Shown here one piece after another: positions 5,147-11,242 of a stretch of DNA of 14,192 nt. The notes under the pieces were generated by a model. It saw only the letters and a program-made list of their open reading frames with translations. It did no database searches and was not told where the DNA came from. Numbering within the stretch: the stretch's first letter is position 1; each line of letters begins with the position of its first letter. The stretch covers positions 1 through 14,192 of the forward strand of contig JBJMJY010000045.1 of assembly GCA_045806105.1 (NCBI GenBank). Direction: 5' to 3'. The DNA comes from AC-32 sp045806105. Its GTDB lineage: Bacteria > Actinomycetota > Thermoleophilia > Gaiellales > Gaiellaceae. Position numbers and translations under genes: made by a program.

Positions 5147-6091
5147 GTGGCCGGGTTGACGTACGTCTCGTCGGAGGAAGAGGCGCTCGACGCCTACTCG
5201 CGCGCGGTGATCACCGTGGCAGAGCGGCTCGCGCCGTCCGTGGCGAACCTGCGAGTCAGGCACCGGCGCGGCCTGGGCGGGGGCAGCGCCGTGGTGATCA
5301 CGCCCGACGGGTTCCTCGTGACGTCGGCGCACGTCGTCGCGGGGAGCCGCAACGGCGGTCGCGCCACGTTCGTGGACGGCCGCGAGTTCTCGTTCTCGAT
5401 CGTCGGTGCCGACCCACACGCCGACCTCGCGGTGCTGCGGGCCGAGGCTGACGACCTCGTGCCGGCGGAGCTCGGCGACGCGGAGCGGCTGCGGGTCGGG
5501 CAGCTCGTCGTCGCGATCGGCAACCCGAACGGATTCGCGGGATCGGTGACCGCCGGCGTCGTCTCGGCGCTCGGGCGCTCGCTGCCGACGCAGAGCGGCC
5601 GGATAGTGGACAACGTGATCCAGACCGACGCGGCGCTCAATCCCGGGAACTCGGGCGGCGCGCTCGCGGACGGCTCGGGGCGCGTGATCGGGATCAACAC
5701 CGCGGTCGCGGGCGTCGGCCTCGGACTGGCCGTGCCGGTCAACGACGCGACGCGGCAGATCGTCGGCGCGCTGATGACCGAGGGCCGGTTCCGCCGCGCG
5801 TACCTCGGCATCGCGGGCGGCGCTCGGCCCTTGCCCCCGCGTCTGGCCCGCGAGCTGGGCCGCGAGGCCGGCGTCGAGGTCGTGCAGGTCGTCGAGGGCT
5901 CGCCCGCGGCGCGCGCGGGGCTGCGGCCCGAGGACCTGATCGTCGAGCTCGACCGCTCGGCCGTGACGGACGTCGCCGACATCCAGCGGCTGATGGTCGT
6001 CGAAAAGATCGGCGCGCCGGTGCCGGTGCGCGTCCTGCGCGAGGGCCGAGAGCTCGAGCTCGCGCTCGTGCCGGCCGAGCTCGACGGCTAG
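5147..6091 (+). CDS. HtrA/DegP-like serine protease with PDZ domain, no export signal
   Basis: This 314-residue S1C protease has a trypsin-like domain (~20-215) with the full triad: H62 in TSAHVV, D93 in HADLAVL and S169 in NPGNSGGAL, then a PDZ domain (~218-308) starting AYLGI with GSPAARAGL at 251-259. Family members usually degrade damaged proteins or process signals outside the cytoplasmic membrane. Here the first 40 residues are hydrophilic (SSEEEALDAYSR) and show neither signal peptide nor membrane anchor, which suggests a cytoplasmic protein unless the start is wrong. GTG at 5147 is supported by the TAGCTT box 6 nt upstream. It is divergent from the PaaG-type gene and converges on ltrA with overlapping stops. 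Confidence 0.85.
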   Translation: MAGLTYVSSEEEALDAYSRAVITVAERLAPSVANLRVRHRRGLGGGSAVVITPDGFLVTSAHVVAGSRNGGRATFVDGREFSFSIVGADPHADLAVLRAEADDLVPAELGDAERLRVGQLVVAIGNPNGFAGSVTAGVVSALGRSLPTQSGRIVDNVIQTDAALNPGNSGGALADGSGRVIGINTAVAGVGLGLAVPVNDATRQIVGALMTEGRFRRAYLGIAGGARPLPPRLARELGREAGVEVVQVVEGSPAARAGLRPEDLIVELDRSAVTDVADIQRLMVVEKIGAPVPVRVLREGRELELALVPAELDG

Positions 6092-7263
6092 AGCGGCCCG
6101 CTCAGCTGGCCCGTGTGCCGCTCGTGGGCCGCGAGCTCGAACACGACCTGGGCCACGAGCAAGGCGGCGAGGAGCCAGAGGACGACGACCGGCGAAAGGA
6201 CGGCCGAGAGCGCCGCGAGAACTCCCGCCACGGCGGCGGTCACCAGCCGCAGGACGACATCGGCGTCCACGAGCGTGGGCGGCGTCGCGAGCTGGATCGT
6301 CGCTAGCCCGGTCATGCAGAGCGCCGTTCCCGCAGCCGCGATCCAGCCGATGTCGTCGTACTTCGGCCCCGGCTCGACCGAGAAGATCGCGAGCTTCGCG
6401 CCGACCCCGAGAGCGGCGATCCCGGCCGCGACGAAGTAGTGCGCGTAGACGAACGTGATCCCGCTGCGCACGTTGCGCGTGACCACCGCAGCCGCGTCGA
6501 GAAAGTCGAAGTAGAGCCACCAGATCGCCGCAGCAGTCAGAAAGCCGGCGAACGCCACCGAGCCGGACAGCACCGTCCAGCTGGTTTCCGTCGTCCCCAG
6601 TACGACCCCGAGTACCGACTCGCCCAGGACGATGATGATGAGCAGGCCGAAGCGCTCGGGGACGTGCCTCGGGTCGACCGGGAAGCCGCGCAACAGCCGC
6701 CACACCTTGATCGGAGCGACATGCTCGAGCGCCAGCGCGACTGCCCAGAAGAGGTACTTCCAGGGCACCGGGACGGCGAGCGAGATCAGCCAGTCGACGA
6801 CGGCGAGGCCAAACATCAGGATGAACCAGCGGGCGACCGGGCGCGCGATCTCGACGTCGCGGTAGACCCGCACGTAGAGGACGATCAGGATCAGGCGCAC
6901 CGAGACGTACGCGAGGACAAATGCGTTCTGACCCCCGTGCAGCGCGTCCGGGACCGTGCTCGCCAGTCCGGCGACGGCGAACATCCCGAGCAGCGTCAGG
7001 AGCCGGTAGACGAGGTCGTCCGTGTCGAACCGGGTCGCGTAGAACGTGAAGCCCGCCCAGGCCCAGCCGATCGGCAGGAAGAGCGCGAGGTAGCGCCCGA
7101 AGCCGGCGGCGGTCGGGTCGGCGCTGAGGGTCGACGCGACCTGGGCGATCGCGGCGACGAAGACGAGGTCGAGGAAGAGCTCGAGCCAGGTCGCGCGGCG
7201 GTCCTCGTCGGCCTCGAGCGTTCGCAGTCGCGGCGGCTCGAGGAAGCGCGCGAGCGTCGCCAA
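6088..7263 (-). CDS. ltrA: LtrA family membrane protein (low temperature requirement A)
   Basis: The 391-residue polytopic membrane protein matches the LtrA family: LRTLEADEDRRATWLELFLDLVFVAAIAQ near the N-terminus, then about ten hydrophobic segments, HVPERFGLLIIIVLGESVLGVV in the middle and WWLYFDF further on. The biochemical role of the family is not established; the name comes from a Listeria cold-growth mutant. TTG at 7263 starts just before the conserved N-terminus, five nt after the gerW stop. No ATG or GTG lies nearby and no Shine-Dalgarno is visible, so the start is inferred. A longer frame to 7371 runs through gerW out of frame. It is the last gene of the crotonase operon. Confidence 0.82.
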   Translation of the reverse strand: MATLARFLEPPRLRTLEADEDRRATWLELFLDLVFVAAIAQVASTLSADPTAAGFGRYLALFLPIGWAWAGFTFYATRFDTDDLVYRLLTLLGMFAVAGLASTVPDALHGGQNAFVLAYVSVRLILIVLYVRVYRDVEIARPVARWFILMFGLAVVDWLISLAVPVPWKYLFWAVALALEHVAPIKVWRLLRGFPVDPRHVPERFGLLIIIVLGESVLGVVLGTTETSWTVLSGSVAFAGFLTAAAIWWLYFDFLDAAAVVTRNVRSGITFVYAHYFVAAGIAALGVGAKLAIFSVEPGPKYDDIGWIAAAGTALCMTGLATIQLATPPTLVDADVVLRLVTAAVAGVLAALSAVLSPVVVLWLLAALLVAQVVFELAAHERHTGQLSGPL

Positions 7264-7268
7264 CGGCG

Positions 7269-7595
7269 CTAGCGGCGTCGGCGCACGAGCGACCAGACGG
7301 CGAGGACCCCGAGCGCCGAGACGACTTGCCAGCCGAGGACCATGCGCTGGACGTCGATCGCCGGCTTCCACTTCACCTCGCCATCGGACCCGATCACGTA
7401 GGCGCCGACAGGCCGAGCCATCAGGCCGAAGCCACCACCGCCGTTGTTCTCGTTGTCGCCTCCTCCGCCGCCGCCTCCGCGGACGGATGCGGCCGGGATC
7501 ACCGTCACGCGTTCGCCCTCTACCGGCTCCCCGTAGACCCGCTTTGCGGAGATCGCGTCCTGTGCTCCTCTGAGCAGCTCGTCGACGTTTGGCAT
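7269..7595 (-). CDS. GerW/YtfJ family protein
   Basis: The 108-residue protein resembles GerW (YtfJ), a spore-associated protein needed for normal germination in Bacillus but also present in non-sporulating actinobacteria. Residues 16-38 (AKRVYGEPVEGERVTVIPAASVR, described by position) form the conserved strand. A glycine-rich stretch (40-54) with an ENN insert follows, then MARPVGAYVIG and a W-containing strand. The C-terminus VVSALGVLAVWSLVRRRR (91-108) is a membrane segment with basic anchor. ATG at 7595 has AAGGGGAGG (7609 to 7601) five nt upstream; that site overlaps the final codons of the crotonase, giving a 2-nt gap. It is in the same operon as crotonase 2 and ltrA. Confidence 0.78.
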   Translation of the reverse strand: MPNVDELLRGAQDAISAKRVYGEPVEGERVTVIPAASVRGGGGGGGDNENNGGGGFGLMARPVGAYVIGSDGEVKWKPAIDVQRMVLGWQVVSALGVLAVWSLVRRRR

Positions 7596-7597
7596 GG

Positions 7598-8371
7598 CTA
7601 CCTCCCCTTGAACTCGGGCTTGCGCTTCTCGGTAAACGCCGTCAGGCCCTCCTTGGCGTCCTCGCTCGCGAACACGAGGTAGAGCGCGCGGCGCTCTGCC
7701 TCGAGGCCGGTGGCGAGAGTCGTCTCGAACGCGCGGTCGACCGATTCCTTTGCCAGGCGCGTGGCCACCGGCCCCTTCTCGGCGATGTCGCGCGCGACGC
7801 GCTTGGCCTCGTCGAGCCAGGCCTCCTTCGCGACGACGCGCGCCACGAGGCCGGCCGCGCGCGCCTCGCGTGCCGAAAGTCGGCGGCCGCTCAGGATCAC
7901 GTCCATCGCGAGCGCCTTCCCGACGGCGCGGGTCAGCCGCTGGGTTCCGCCGGCGCCGGGGATGATCCCGAGCCCGGTCTCGGGCTGGCCGAACTGCGCG
8001 GTCTCGGAGGCGACGATCAGGTCGCAGCTGAGCGCGAGCTCGCAGCCGCCGCCGAGGCAGAAGCCGGAGACGGCCGCGACGAGCGGCGTCCAGAGGCCGC
8101 GGATCGCGTCCCAGCGCTCGACGCGGCGCTGGTAGTAGAGGTCGATCGCGGAGGCCTGCGCGAGCTCGCCGATGTCGGCGCCGGCCGCGAACGCGCGCTC
8201 GTTCCCGCCGAGCACGATCGCGCGGATCGCCTCGTCGCGGTCGAGCCCTTCGAGCGAGCGGACGAGCTCATCCATCAACGCGTCCGAGAGCGCGTTCAGC
8301 TGCTGCGGGCGGTTGAGCAGAACGACCGCGATCGCGCCGTCGCGCTCGACGAGAACGAGCGGCTCAGCCAT
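7598..8371 (-). CDS. PaaF-type enoyl-CoA hydratase (crotonase family)
   Basis: The 257-residue protein is a canonical crotonase hydratase. It has the oxyanion-hole segment GFCLGGGCELALSCD (103-117) with catalytic E111 and FGQPETGLGIIPGAGGTQRL (127-146) with catalytic E131. The final FTEKRKPEFKGR is typical of bacterial short-chain enoyl-CoA hydratases. It would add water across the 2,3 double bond of acyl-CoAs; in this setting 2,3-dehydroadipyl-CoA (PaaF role) is a reasonable substrate, but general beta-oxidation is equally possible. ATG at 8371 is preceded by GGGGG eight nt upstream. A 7 x 12-bp repeat array lies between this gene and the BamA-like crotonase. The next gene, gerW, begins 2 nt after its stop. 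Confidence 0.82.
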   Translation of the reverse strand: MAEPLVLVERDGAIAVVLLNRPQQLNALSDALMDELVRSLEGLDRDEAIRAIVLGGNERAFAAGADIGELAQASAIDLYYQRRVERWDAIRGLWTPLVAAVSGFCLGGGCELALSCDLIVASETAQFGQPETGLGIIPGAGGTQRLTRAVGKALAMDVILSGRRLSAREARAAGLVARVVAKEAWLDEAKRVARDIAEKGPVATRLAKESVDRAFETTLATGLEAERRALYLVFASEDAKEGLTAFTEKRKPEFKGR

Positions 8372-8386
8372 GTCCGCGCCCCCGAA

Positions 8387-8413
8387 CAGGGACAGTCACT
8401 GCGTCTGTCCCTG
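8387..8413 (-). promoter_or_regulatory. Inverted repeat linking the 12-bp array to the hydratase leader
   Basis: CAGGGACAG (8387-8395) and CTGTCCCTG (8405-8413) form a perfect 9-bp inverted repeat with a 9-nt loop. The same CTGTCCCTG occurs five times exactly in the array, so several alternative hairpins are possible just upstream of the hydratase ribosome site. Role is inference. Confidence 0.55.
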
Positions 8414-8483
8414 CGTCTGTCCCTGCGTCTGTCCCTGGGTCTGTCCCGGGGTCTGTCCCTGGGTCTGTCCCTGGGTCTGTCCC
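8400..8483. repeat. Tandem array of seven 12-bp units
   Basis: On the plus strand the unit is TGCGTCTGTCCC three times, then TGGG-, GGGG-, TGGG- and TGGGTCTGTCCC. All variation is in the first three bases. The array fills most of the 120-nt gap between two crotonase genes and starts 8 nt after the upstream gene's stop (8492). On the mRNA it reads as repeated GGGACAG. It is not within either coding frame. Confidence 0.95.
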
Positions 8484-8491
8484 CCGTTGGG

Positions 8492-9307
8492 TCACTTCTT
8501 CTCCAGGAAGCGCTCGATTGCGGCCTTCGGCTCCTCCGTTGCCATCGACAGGGCGAGCCAGTCGCGCGCGTGGTTGATCGTCTCGTGCCAGGCGAGGTCG
8601 CGCCAGAAGTTGAGGTGCTGCTTCGCGTAGCGCGTCGTCTGGGGCAGCTTCCGCGCGAGGTTGTCGACCACCGCGTCGACCTTGCCGTCGAGCTCCGCCG
8701 CCGGCACGGCCCAGTTCACGAGCCCCCACTCCGCCGCCTTCGCGGCCGGGATCTCCTCGCACATCAACACGATCTCGCGCGCGCGCCGGTCGCCCACCAT
8801 GATCGTCAGCCACTGGGTCGCACCGCCGGCCGGCACCGAGCCGTGCTCCGGACCGACATGGCGGATGAACGCGTCTTCCACCATCACCGCGAGGTCGCAC
8901 GCCATCTGCAGCTCGTTGCCACCGCCGACCGCGATGCCGTTGATGCGCGCCAGCGTCGGCTTGCCGATCTCGCGCAGGCGGTCGTGCATGTCCTTGAAGG
9001 CGCCGAACCACTTCCAGTACTCGGTGGGGTTGCCGAGGTACTCCTCCGCCCACGAGCGCAGGTCGGCGCCGACGCAGAACGCGCGGCCGGCACCGGTCAC
9101 GACGACCACGCGAATCGAGTCGTCCCACGACGCGTCCTCGCATGCGCGCGCGATCTCGCGCAGCATCCGGAAGTCGAATGCGTTCAGCACCTCGGGCCGG
9201 TTGAGCGTGATCGTGGCCCGCGGCGGGTCCTTCTCGTAGACGATCCGCTCGAACCCCAGCTCCTCGGGCGAGAACGGCCGCGGCGCGTCGGGCTGCCGCT
9301 CGCTCAC
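8492..9307 (-). CDS. BamA/Oah-like crotonase
   Basis: The 271-residue crotonase resembles 6-oxocyclohex-1-ene-1-carbonyl-CoA hydrolase (Oah/BamA) as I recall it. Matching features are AVGGGNELQMACDLAV (126-141), VGPEHGSVPAGGATQWL (151-167), VGDRRAREIVLMCEEIP (171-187) and a C-terminal TRYAKQHLNFWRDLAW (225-240) with HARDWL (246-251). E132 is retained, but the second hydratase glutamate aligns with G152. BamA proteins are about 380 residues, so this is shorter. GTG at 9307 overlaps the EthD-like stop as GTGA. A hydrolase or hydratase acting on a cyclic acyl-CoA is likely; calling it BamA would exceed the evidence. Confidence 0.72.
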   Translation of the reverse strand: MSERQPDAPRPFSPEELGFERIVYEKDPPRATITLNRPEVLNAFDFRMLREIARACEDASWDDSIRVVVVTGAGRAFCVGADLRSWAEEYLGNPTEYWKWFGAFKDMHDRLREIGKPTLARINGIAVGGGNELQMACDLAVMVEDAFIRHVGPEHGSVPAGGATQWLTIMVGDRRAREIVLMCEEIPAAKAAEWGLVNWAVPAAELDGKVDAVVDNLARKLPQTTRYAKQHLNFWRDLAWHETINHARDWLALSMATEEPKAAIERFLEKK

Positions 9308-9582
9308 GAGACGTCGGCGAAGAGGACGTGGAAGCGGCCGCCCATCTCCATCGCGTCCTTGCCGGTCGCCATGAACTCCTCGCCGCGCGCCGCGTCCTTG
9401 AACGCGTCGCGGTCGGGGAACTCCCACTCGGCGTAGTACGCGTACGGCGGCTCGCCCATCGGCGCGCCGAAGACCTTGCCGTGGCGGAACGTCCCGCCCG
9501 GGACCTGCCGGCAGAGCTCGGCGTGCTGCTTGTACCGCTCGGGATCCGGCTCGCTCTCGTAGAGCACGAAGGCCCTGACCAT
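9304..9582 (-). CDS. EthD-like dimeric alpha/beta-barrel protein
   Basis: The 92-residue product starts MVRAFVLYESEPDPERY and has the EthD-type layout of a ferredoxin-like barrel: a first strand, a helix with AELCRQVPG, KVFGAPMGEPPYAYYAEWEF (39-58), DAFKDAARGEEF and a C-terminal FHVLF strand. EthD proteins were named from ether degradation, and related barrels serve in aromatic catabolism; the activity here is unknown. ATG at 9582 has AAGGGAG eight nt upstream. A longer frame to 9648 has no such site. A TAGGCT box (9620 to 9615) could be its -10. It is the first gene of the operon with the BamA-like crotonase, overlapping it by four bases. Confidence 0.75.
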   Translation of the reverse strand: MVRAFVLYESEPDPERYKQHAELCRQVPGGTFRHGKVFGAPMGEPPYAYYAEWEFPDRDAFKDAARGEEFMATGKDAMEMGGRFHVLFADVS

Positions 9583-9662
9583 CCAGCACTCTCCCTTCCT
9601 GTCGGACGCAGCGGAGCCTAGCTCCCGAAGCCGCATCGGGCGTCCCATGACTCTTGGTGCAA

Positions 9663-9695
9663 GGCGGCCGCAGCCGCTGACCTACTGCGGCGGCC
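9663..9695. repeat. Imperfect inverted repeat in the divergent intergenic region
   Basis: GGCGGCCGCAG (9663-9673) and CTGCGGCGGCC (9685-9695) pair at 10 of 11 positions with an 11-nt loop. The 216-nt gap 9583-9798 otherwise shows only a possible TAGGCT box at 9615-9620 for the EthD-like gene. No promoter for the downstream transporter was recognised. Confidence 0.45.
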
Positions 9696-9798
9696 GTGTG
9701 GCTGCCGACCGGGTAGCAAGGCACGTAGCAGCGACAACGCGAGGGGCGGCCCAGCCGGCCCTCTCCGTGTCCGAGGCCCCTGCGATGCTCGCCGCGCC

Positions 9799-10239
9799 GT
9801 GAACGCCGTCGTCGTCGCCTTCGCCGTCCTCGCCGGAGTCGCCGGCTCCGTGCAGGTGGCGGTGATGGCAAAGCTGGGCGACCGGGTCGGCGCGCTGGGC
9901 GCGCTCGCGTGGGCGACGTCGCTCGCCGCGCTGCTCGCGATCGCCCTGATGCTCGTCGCGCGGCAGAGCTTCGGCGAGTTCGCAGCGGCCGCCCGCGAGC
10001 CGGTCTGGCTCTGGAGCGGCGCGCTGATGAGCATCATCATCGTCCTCGCGATCACCGTCGCCGGCTCGAGGATCGGCGTGATCGCGACCGTCTCGGTGCT
10101 GCTGGCCGGCCAGTTCGCCGCCGGCGCGGCGATCGACCGCTGGGGGCTGCTCGGCGCCGAGCGGATCGGCGTCAGCTGGTGGCGGATCTTCGGGATCGTG
10201 ATGCTCGGCATCGGCGCCGGCCTGACGCTGAAGCGCTAG
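9799..10239 (+). CDS. YdcZ/DUF606-family DMT transporter
   Basis: The 146-residue membrane protein fits the YdcZ branch of the drug/metabolite transporter superfamily in length and in its five hydrophobic segments. It opens VVVAFAVLAGVAGSVQVAVM, and the later MSIIIVLAITVAG and IGVIATVSVLLAGQFAAGA are characteristic, followed by IFGIVMLGIGAGLTLKR at the end. Such proteins work as homo- or heterodimers of unknown substrate. GTG at 9799 was chosen because it precedes the first helix. No Shine-Dalgarno is visible. The EamA-type transporter follows in the same direction after 37 nt. Confidence 0.8.
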   Translation: MNAVVVAFAVLAGVAGSVQVAVMAKLGDRVGALGALAWATSLAALLAIALMLVARQSFGEFAAAAREPVWLWSGALMSIIIVLAITVAGSRIGVIATVSVLLAGQFAAGAAIDRWGLLGAERIGVSWWRIFGIVMLGIGAGLTLKR

Positions 10240-10276
10240 CCGCGTCGCGCGGACGTTCGGCGGGCACTCCGGCGTT

Positions 10277-11242
10277 ATGACCGCTGTGAGCAGGCGCGCC
10301 AAGGTCTGGATCGCGCTCTGGACCGTCTACATCATCTGGGGCTCCACCTACCTGGGGATCGAGCTCGCGGGCGAGACGATGCCCGGGCTGTTCGCCGCGG
10401 GCGTGCGCTTCACCCTCGCGGGCCTGCTGATGCTCGGCTTCATCGCGTGGCGGCGCGGCGGCCGCGCCCTGCGAGCGACGAGGGCGGAGCTCCTCTCGGC
10501 CGCGGTGGTCGGCCTGCTGCTCCCGGGAGCGAACTCGCTGCTCTTCATCACCGAGCAGCACGTGCCGATCGGCCTGACCTCGTTGATCATCGCGTCGATC
10601 CCTCTCTGGGTGCTCCTGCTGCGCCTCTCCGCGCGCGAGCGGCCCGACCTCGTCTCGTCCATCGGCCTGATCGTCGGCTTCGCCGGCATCGTGCTGCTCG
10701 TGAAGCCCGGCGGCGGCTCGGGCTCGCTCGGCTACCTCCTGTTGACGGTGGTAGCGGCGTTCATGTGGGCGTTCGGCTCGTTCCTGTCGCCGCGGATCCC
10801 GGTGCCACGCAACGCGCTCGTCGCCACCGGCTACGAGATGCTCGCCGGCGGCCTCGTCCTGCTCGTCGTGGGACTCGTCGCCGCCGATCCCTCCGAGCTC
10901 GACCCGTCCGGCTGGTCGGCCCGCTCGATCTTCGGCCTCGTCTATCTGATCGTGCTCGGCTCGCTCCTCGGCTACAGCGCGTACGCCTGGCTGCTGGCGA
11001 ACGCGCCGATCGCCCAGGTGTCGACGTACGCGTACGTCAACCCGGTGATTGCGATCGCCCTCGGCGTGATCGTCCTCGACGAGTCGCTGACGCTGCGGAT
11101 CGTTGCGGGGGCGCTGCTGATCCTCGTCTCGGTCGCGATCGTGCTCCGGCGCGAGTCGCGGCTGGCCGCCGCGCTAGAGCCCGGCCAGGTCGTCGGGGCG
11201 GACGGGCACGCGGCTGAGCTCGCGCCCGCTCGCCGCTCGTAG
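10277..11242 (+). CDS. EamA-family DMT transporter
   Basis: The 321-residue protein has ten hydrophobic segments arranged as two EamA repeats. The first begins WIALWTVYIIWGSTYLGIELA (11-31); the second contains LLLTVVAAFMWAFGSF and ends with STYAYVNPVIAIALGVIVLDE near 250, the family signature. It resembles YedA-type exporters of metabolites; the substrate is unknown. ATG at 10277 follows the YdcZ-like gene by 37 nt; no strong ribosome site is visible. The last ~23 residues, after VLRRESRLAAA, are hydrophilic and are encoded by DNA that on the other strand carries the conserved end of the Mo-subunit gene. The two genes overlap tail to tail by 69 nt. Confidence 0.85.
   Translation: MTAVSRRAKVWIALWTVYIIWGSTYLGIELAGETMPGLFAAGVRFTLAGLLMLGFIAWRRGGRALRATRAELLSAAVVGLLLPGANSLLFITEQHVPIGLTSLIIASIPLWVLLLRLSARERPDLVSSIGLIVGFAGIVLLVKPGGGSGSLGYLLLTVVAAFMWAFGSFLSPRIPVPRNALVATGYEMLAGGLVLLVVGLVAADPSELDPSGWSARSIFGLVYLIVLGSLLGYSAYAWLLANAPIAQVSTYAYVNPVIAIALGVIVLDESLTLRIVAGALLILVSVAIVLRRESRLAAALEPGQVVGADGHAAELAPARRS

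Noticed and set aside
8400..8483. CRISPR array.
   Set aside because: The 12-bp units are directly adjacent with no spacers and no cas genes.
8372..8491. A protein repeat (GTDP/GTDA) reading through the 12-bp array.
   Set aside because: That frame is not the frame of the upstream crotonase, which ends at a clear TGA at 8492 after the family-typical EKK end.
7589..9436. A 615-codon open frame on the plus strand across two crotonase genes.
   Set aside because: It is antisense to two well-supported genes, low in complexity (rich in Arg, Leu, Asp, Glu), and matches no family; high GC removes stops from such frames.
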